DNA from: JAHECQ01 sp047638695
GTDB lineage: Bacteria; Actinomycetota; Acidimicrobiia; Acidimicrobiales; SZUA-35
DNA length: 11,062 nt
Assembly (NCBI GenBank): GCA_047638695.1
Contig: JBLINY010000137.1
Span: 1-11,062 of the forward strand
Reading direction: 5' to 3'
In this document: positions 7,189-11,062 of the stretch, piece after piece
Layout of the letters: each line of letters starts with the position of its first letter
How positions within the stretch are numbered: the first letter of the stretch is position 1
Made by a program: the position numbers and the translations under genes
The notes under the pieces: model-generated
Databases searched by the model: none
What the model was told of the DNA's origin: nothing
Seen by the model: only the letters and a program-made list of their open reading frames with translations

Positions 7189-7221
7189 GCCGGGGCTAAT
7201 GGCCCCGGCTTTCCGGGTTTT
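7189..7221 (+). terminator. Intrinsic terminator after SBP1
   Basis: GCCGGGGC (7189-7196) pairs perfectly with GCCCCGGC (7202-7209), with loop TAATG. It is followed by TTT, a short GC break and GTTTT (7217-7221). It ends the SBP1 transcript and lies immediately before the broken paralogue, so read-through into that remnant should be low. Confidence 0.88.
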
Positions 7222-7226
7222 CAGGC

Positions 7227-7254
7227 TTGTGACGCCTTTGTGACGAAAGTCACT
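7227..7254. promoter_or_regulatory. CRP/GlxR-like palindrome with direct repeat
   Basis: TGTGA-N6-TCACT (7239-7254) matches 9 of 10 conserved bases of the CRP/GlxR consensus TGTGA-N6-TCACA. An extra half-site, TTGTGACG at 7227-7234, repeats at 7238-7245, exactly 11 nt (about one helical turn) apart. As RNA, 7240-7253 also forms a 5-bp stem with a GAAA loop. It lies between the SBP1 terminator and the first homologous codon of the SBP2 remnant, where the operator of the once intact gene would be expected to survive. Binding is inferred from pattern only. Confidence 0.4.
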
Positions 7255-7259
7255 GCGGT

Positions 7260-8423
7260 GCTTGGGCCGAGAATCGGGCCAGAATCGTCGAAGAGATCCA
7301 GAGCAACAGCTACGGCGTCAACGAGGACAACGTGCTCGTTGGTCCGGCCGGGTTCGAGATCGATCTCAACACCTGCCCTGCTGACTGGTCCGACACTGAG
7401 GGCGTGGGCGACTCCATTCTCGTCGGCCTCACCATTGCTCAGTCGGACAAGCCTTTCGCCATCGAAACGCTGGGTTCGCCGAACTCGTTGGCTGTGTATG
7501 ACACGCTCAACGAGAACTGTGTTCCACATCCGTTGGCCATGACGGGTCACCCGGCCTGGGGCGATCCGGTCAACCACCCGTGGACCACGGGTCAGCAGAT
7601 GTCCTATTCCACCGAGGCCATCCTTTGGGGTTCTTGGATCAAGAACAACATGGCTGATCAGTTGCCAGTGACGGTTGCTGGTCTGGTGATGGACAACGAC
7701 TTCGGCCTTGCCTACGAAGACGGCATGGCCACCTACGCCGAGACGAATCCTGACGTCATTGCTGACTTCATTCCTGTTCGTCACGATCCGGCTGCGCCGA
7801 CGGTGACCAACGAGATGACCACCATTGCTGCCGCTGAACCCGACGTCTTCATCTCGATGACGGCCGGTAACCCTTGCCTCCTCGCAGTGGAGGAAGCCGG
7901 CCGTTCGGGTCTGAAGGATGCTGGTACGGTGCTGTTCGCCCCGTCGGTCTGCAAGGACCCCAACGCCTACATGATCCCCGCCGGCGATGTCGGTGACGGA
8001 TTCCTTATCGTCGGTGGTGGCTTGAAGGTCAATACCGATCCTCAGTACGCCGACGATCCGTACATCGCTTGGATGAACGAGACGATGGAAGCTGCTGGTC
8101 TCGACATCACGATCGGTCTCTATGGAACCGGCTTTGCCGACTTCGGCTGGCCGTACGTCGAGACCTTGAAGGTCGCCGCCGAGCTCGATGGGGGCCTGAC
8201 CAGGTCCAACTTCATGCTGGCGTTGCGCAGCTTCAGCGGAGACAATCCGAAACTGCTCGACGGCATCACCTTCGAGATGAATGGGGCAGAGGATGCGTAC
8301 TTCATCGAGGGTTCTGACATCGCTCGGTATGACTCTTCGACCGAGTCGTGGGTGCAAGAAGGTGCCATCATCGACCTGAACGGTTCGTCACCGAACTGCA
8401 CCTGGAGCGACACGGGCTGCTAG
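7260..8423 (+). pseudogene. Truncated ABC substrate-binding protein paralogue (SBP2 remnant)
   Basis: The frame from 7260 (AWAENRARIVEEI) to TAG 8423 is homologous to SBP1 from about its residue 91 to the last Cys. It lacks the signal peptide, lipobox and acidic linker. It also lacks about 55 codons: GLTIAQS (ending 7445) runs straight into DKPFAIETLG, whereas SBP1 has residues 153-207 between the equivalent points, including GNLAAYG and the first lobe of the binding fold. The junction lies on CAGTCGG (7440-7446). The other 370 or so codons have no stop or frameshift, retain all five C-terminal-side cysteines and differ from SBP1 largely at synonymous positions. An in-frame TGA sits at 7230-7232. 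The first usable start, GTG 7332, has a GAGGA just before it, but that motif is formed by conserved coding sequence. Any product would be cytoplasmic and miss a binding lobe. It is closer to SBP1 than to SBP3. Confidence 0.82.
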
Positions 8424-8470
8424 CTGCTGACTTTCAGTTACTCGCACGTCGAGTTGAATTGAGTGAATGG

Positions 8471-8505
8471 GAACCGGGGCCTTCGGACCCCGGTTCTCTC
8501 GTTTT
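8471..8505 (+). terminator. Intrinsic terminator after the SBP2 remnant
   Basis: GAACCGGGG (8471-8479) pairs perfectly with CCCCGGTTC (8488-8496) and is followed by TCTCGTTTT (8497-8505). A second hairpin, GGGGC-GGTG-GCCCC (8513-8526), follows, with a T5 run at 8541-8545 that is too distant to be a normal tail. The terminator is intact although its gene is broken, and it shields SBP3 from upstream transcription. Confidence 0.87.
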
Positions 8506-8590
8506 GTAGGCAGGGGCGGTGGCCCCGGGTGTTGCGGTCCTTTTTCGAGATGATGACAATCTGCGAAGTGGATGCACGCCGAAACGATCC

Positions 8591-8637
8591 GTGTTAAAAC
8601 TCGCGGTGCCGAGAAGGGGGGGACCCTTCACGAGCAC
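8591..8637 (+). promoter_or_regulatory. Structured leader of SBP3
   Basis: GAAGGG (8613-8618) pairs with CCCTTC (8624-8629). Outside it, GTGC (8606-8609) pairs with GCAC (8634-8637) across a small internal loop. The base of the hairpin abuts the Shine-Dalgarno AAGGGAG (8638-8644). Just upstream, CGATCCGTGTTAAAACTCG (about 8586-8604) resembles the SBP1 leader sequence near 5479-5495, suggesting the two leaders share ancestry. No convincing -35/-10 pair was found in 8506-8590. Confidence 0.4.
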
Positions 8638-8652
8638 AAGGGAGAAGTCACC

Positions 8653-10266
8653 ATGAGCAAGCAACGTTTGCTACGCCTTTTGAGTCTGCTTTTCGCATTC
8701 TCGATGATTGCAGCCGCCTGTGGGGGAAGCAGCGATTCGGCCGGAGGAACCGATGACGGAGACACCGCGGCGGAAGGAGGAGGGGACGACGAGCAAGAAG
8801 CCGGCGGCGTCGACGCGAACGCCGCCGAAGAAGCCGTCGCCGGCACCGACGACGAAACCGATGAGGGCGCCGACGACGAGGAGCCCATGGCCGAGCCCCA
8901 GAACATCGAGGAGCTCGAAGCCGCCTGGGCGGCCCGCCGCCAGCCGATCGTCGACATGCTGACAACCGGCATCGAAGCCGGCGATTACGGCATAGGTGAC
9001 GACAATATCCTTCACGGCCCCGGGGGCCTCGAGGTCGACTTCGGCCAATGCCCCGCCGACTGGTCCGACACCGAGGGCATCGGCGAGACCATCAAGATAG
9101 GCCACACCACCGCCCAGTCGGGCAACCTCGCCGCCTACGGCAACATCGCCGTGGGCATGGAGGCGTACTTCAACTACGTGAACGAGGCCCATGGCGGCAT
9201 CAATGGCGTGCCGATCGAGGTCATTATCAAGGACGACGCTTACGTCGCCACCCAGACCATCGAGCTCATCGACGAGTTGCTCCAGAGCGACAAGCCCTTC
9301 GCCATCACCACCCTGGGCTCCCCCAACACCCTTGCCGTCTACGACACCATCAACAACAACTGCGTGCCCCACCCCTTCGTGCAGACCGGCCACCCCGCGT
9401 GGGGCGATCCGGAGAACCACCCATGGACCTCCGGGCTGCAGCTCAACTACGCCACCGAAGCCATCCTCTGGGGCGCATGGATCAAGGAAAACATGGCTGA
9501 CCAGCTCCCCGTCACGGTCGCCGGCCTGGTCATGGACAACGACTTCGGCGCAGCCTACGAGATCGGCTTCCAGGACTACGCCGACGCCAATCCAGACGTC
9601 GTCGCCGACTTCAACGCCGTGCGCCATGACCCAGCGGCACCGACCGTCACCAACGAGATGACCACCATCGCCGCCGGCGAACCCGACGTGTTCATCTCTA
9701 TGACCGCCGGCAACCCCTGCCTGCTCGCCGTCGAAGAAGCCGCCCGCTCTGGCCTCACCGAAAGCGGCGCGGTCCTATTCATGCCTCAGACTTGTAAGGA
9801 CCCCAACGCCTATCTGATCCCGGCCGGCGACTCCGGCGACGGTTTCTTCATCGTCGGCGGAGGCTACAAGGCCACCACCGATCCCCAGTACATCGATGAT
9901 CCGGCAATCGCCTTCATCAACGAGACCTTGGAAGCTGCCGGGATCGACACCTCGGTTGGGCTCTACGGCAACGGCTTCGGGCTCTACGCCTGGCCCCACG
10001 TCGAGACGCTGCGCATCGCTGCCGATCTCCCCGGGGGCCTCAGTCGGTCGAACTACCTGATGGCCATGCGGTCCCTCGACCTCTTGCACCCGCTGACCCT
10101 GGAGGGCATCCGGCTAACGGCGAACGGCAACGAGGACGCCTACTACATAGAAGGCTCCGAGTTCAGCCGCTACGACGCTGCCAACCAGTCCTGGATCCAG
10201 GAAGGGCCAGCCATCGACCTCAACGGGTCCTCACCGAACTGCGTGTGGGGCGACGGGGGCTGCTGA
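8653..10266 (+). CDS. ABC transporter substrate-binding lipoprotein (SBP3)
   Basis: Full-length paralogue of SBP1, 537 residues, a lipid-anchored type I receptor of the Liv/HAAT family. Lipoprotein signal peptide 1-22 (MSKQRLLRLLSLLFAFSMI, then AAAC) with C23; acidic linker 24-80; pre-domain 81-145; binding fold from about 146 (TIKIGHTTAQSGNLAAYG). Cysteines 133, 237, 356, 381, 530 and 537 coincide with those of SBP1, and C537 is the last residue. Long blocks are identical to SBP1 (for example MADQLPVTVAGLVMDNDFG), while the segment near 465-500 differs (MAMRSLDLLHPLTLEGIRL), so ligand preference may differ. The start is ATG 8653, with AAGGGAG (8638-8644) 8 nt upstream; the frame is open to 8572 but that part is leader. 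Codons end in C far more often than in SBP1. The livH-like gene at 10349 follows directly, so SBP3 probably serves that second transporter. Confidence 0.9.
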   Translation: MSKQRLLRLLSLLFAFSMIAAACGGSSDSAGGTDDGDTAAEGGGDDEQEAGGVDANAAEEAVAGTDDETDEGADDEEPMAEPQNIEELEAAWAARRQPIVDMLTTGIEAGDYGIGDDNILHGPGGLEVDFGQCPADWSDTEGIGETIKIGHTTAQSGNLAAYGNIAVGMEAYFNYVNEAHGGINGVPIEVIIKDDAYVATQTIELIDELLQSDKPFAITTLGSPNTLAVYDTINNNCVPHPFVQTGHPAWGDPENHPWTSGLQLNYATEAILWGAWIKENMADQLPVTVAGLVMDNDFGAAYEIGFQDYADANPDVVADFNAVRHDPAAPTVTNEMTTIAAGEPDVFISMTAGNPCLLAVEEAARSGLTESGAVLFMPQTCKDPNAYLIPAGDSGDGFFIVGGGYKATTDPQYIDDPAIAFINETLEAAGIDTSVGLYGNGFGLYAWPHVETLRIAADLPGGLSRSNYLMAMRSLDLLHPLTLEGIRLTANGNEDAYYIEGSEFSRYDAANQSWIQEGPAIDLNGSSPNCVWGDGGC

Positions 10267-10295
10267 TCTCATCCGACTCTGATTTGAACTACTGG

Positions 10296-10334
10296 GGCGG
10301 GGAGTCGATCATGACTCCCCGCCTTGGGTGTTTT
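10296..10334 (+). terminator. Intrinsic terminator between SBP3 and the second livH
   Basis: GGCGGGGAGTC (10296-10306) pairs perfectly over 11 bp with GACTCCCCGCC (10313-10323), loop GATCAT, and is followed by TTGGGTGTTTT. The ribosome site of the next gene begins at the very next base (10335), leaving no room for a promoter. The second livH is therefore probably expressed by partial read-through, making this an attenuator that keeps the receptor in excess. Confidence 0.85.
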
Positions 10335-10348
10335 GAGAGGGCTTTTCT

Positions 10349-11062
10349 TTGGCACTGTTGCTGCAAAGGTTGTTTGACGGGCTGTTCAACAGCGCTATCT
10401 ACGCCTCGTTGGCGATTTCACTCGTCTTCATCTATCGGGCCACTGGCCTGCTGAACTTCGCTCAGGGCGAGCTGGCCACCTTCAGTGCCTACGTCGGCTT
10501 TCTCTTGCTCCGTCCCACCGAGTTGGTGTTGGCTGGATCCGGTCTGGTCAGCATCATTCCTGGTCTACCGTGGCCGGTCCCCCTGGCCATCTTCGCTGCG
10601 GTGCTTTTCGGCATGTTCGCTGGCTCGGTGACCGAGCGATTACTCGTGCGGCCGCTCGAGGGCCGCCCGGTTCTCTCGGTGGTGAACGTCTCGATCGGTT
10701 TGTTGATAACGATCAACGCGCTCAGCGCCGAACTCTGGACGACCAGCCCTCGCCAATTTCCGAGTCCCTTCCCGTCGGAGGTCAGCGATTTCGTCGGTAT
10801 CGGCGGGTCTCGTCTGCGCTACGAGTCGATAGGGGTATGGATCACGTTGCTGGTCGTGCTTGGTCTGCTTGGCGCCTTTCTCCATCGCAGCAAAGCCGGT
10901 CTCGCCTTTCGGGCCATCACTGCCAATCGTGATTCGGCTCAGCTTGTCGGCATCAACGTTGGCCGAACTCTGATGATTGGGTGGGCCGTCGCCGCCGGTC
11001 TCGGCGCTCTGGCCGCCACCCTGGTCGCCGACGCGGTGCTGCTCGAGCCGAACATGATGCTC
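10349..11062 (+). CDS. livH: Second LivH-type ABC permease (3' end outside window)
   Basis: Open frame of 238 codons running off the window end, so about the C-terminal quarter is missing. It begins MALLLQRLFDGLFNSAIYA and carries the family motif NFAQGEL at residues 36-42, the same position as in the first LivH. The coupling loop AGLAFRAITANRDSAQLVGI comes near residues 193-212, followed by GRTLMIGWAVAAGLGALAA and EPNMML. Compared with the first LivH it has an insertion of roughly 20 residues after the NFAQGEL helix (around RPTELVLAGSGLVSIIPGL), so the two are divergent paralogues rather than a recent copy. The start is TTG 10349, supported by GAGAGG (10335-10340) at 8 nt and by alignment with the first LivH. 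No promoter is visible; expression probably depends on read-through from SBP3. LivM, LivG and LivF partners are expected downstream. Confidence 0.9.
   Translation, partial: MALLLQRLFDGLFNSAIYASLAISLVFIYRATGLLNFAQGELATFSAYVGFLLLRPTELVLAGSGLVSIIPGLPWPVPLAIFAAVLFGMFAGSVTERLLVRPLEGRPVLSVVNVSIGLLITINALSAELWTTSPRQFPSPFPSEVSDFVGIGGSRLRYESIGVWITLLVVLGLLGAFLHRSKAGLAFRAITANRDSAQLVGINVGRTLMIGWAVAAGLGALAATLVADAVLLEPNMML

Noticed and set aside
7332..8423. SBP2 as a functional 363-residue protein from GTG 7332
   Set aside because: The product would have no signal peptide and would lack part of the ligand-binding lobe. The GAGGA before the GTG is coding sequence conserved with SBP1, and a terminator sits just upstream with no clear promoter.
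1..11062. CRISPR arrays, tRNA or rRNA genes, insertion sequences, attachment sites, toxin-antitoxin or phage-defence genes
   Set aside because: I saw no regularly spaced repeats, cloverleaf or rRNA-like sequence, transposase motif or defence domain. The gene order is explained by transporter genes and two remnants.

Overview
The window looks like chromosomal DNA of a high-GC Gram-positive bacterium. The lipoprotein-type solute receptors, C/G-rich third codon positions, frequent GTG/TTG starts and protein styles suggest an actinobacterium, possibly of the Acidimicrobiia; this placement is an inference. Every gene I can support is on the + strand. The content is mostly a branched-chain amino acid (Liv/HAAT)-type ABC import locus, followed by the start of a second, related one.

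Layout. (1) 75-1340: an MFS permease. (2) 1341-1705: no intact gene. It holds a decayed thioredoxin remnant (about 1353-1562) that starts at its CGPC active site, then a probable promoter for the next operon. (3) 1706-5282: a tight livG-livF-livH-livM operon with two ATPases and two permeases. livG and livF overlap by 14 nt, and the livM ribosome binding site overlaps the livH stop codon. It closes with a perfect 12-bp intrinsic terminator. (4) 5535-7133: a full-length lipoprotein substrate-binding protein (SBP1), with its own structured leader and its own terminator. (5) 7260-8423: a paralogue of SBP1 (SBP2) that has lost its promoter, signal peptide and N-terminus and carries an in-frame deletion of about 55 codons in the ligand-binding lobe. 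It is otherwise free of stops and frameshifts and has its own terminator. (6) 8653-10266: a second full-length substrate-binding protein (SBP3), then a terminator. (7) 10349 to the window end: the first 238 codons of a second livH-like permease, the probable start of a second transporter operon.

How the genes work together: lipid-anchored SBP1 would capture ligand outside the membrane and pass it to the LivH-LivM channel, driven by LivG and LivF. SBP3 probably serves the second permease set that begins at 10349. The substrate cannot be fixed from sequence; branched-chain amino acids, other amino acids, amides or urea-like solutes are all possible for this family. Strong terminators isolate each receptor gene, so receptor and channel levels are probably set separately.

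I see no wholly new system. The most notable points are the two gene remnants with the same decay pattern (lost 5' end plus one in-frame internal deletion), a CRP/GlxR-like palindrome left beside the SBP2 remnant, similar hairpin leaders on SBP1 and SBP3, and an unusual receptor architecture: acidic linker, extra pre-domain, and conserved cysteines including the last residue.
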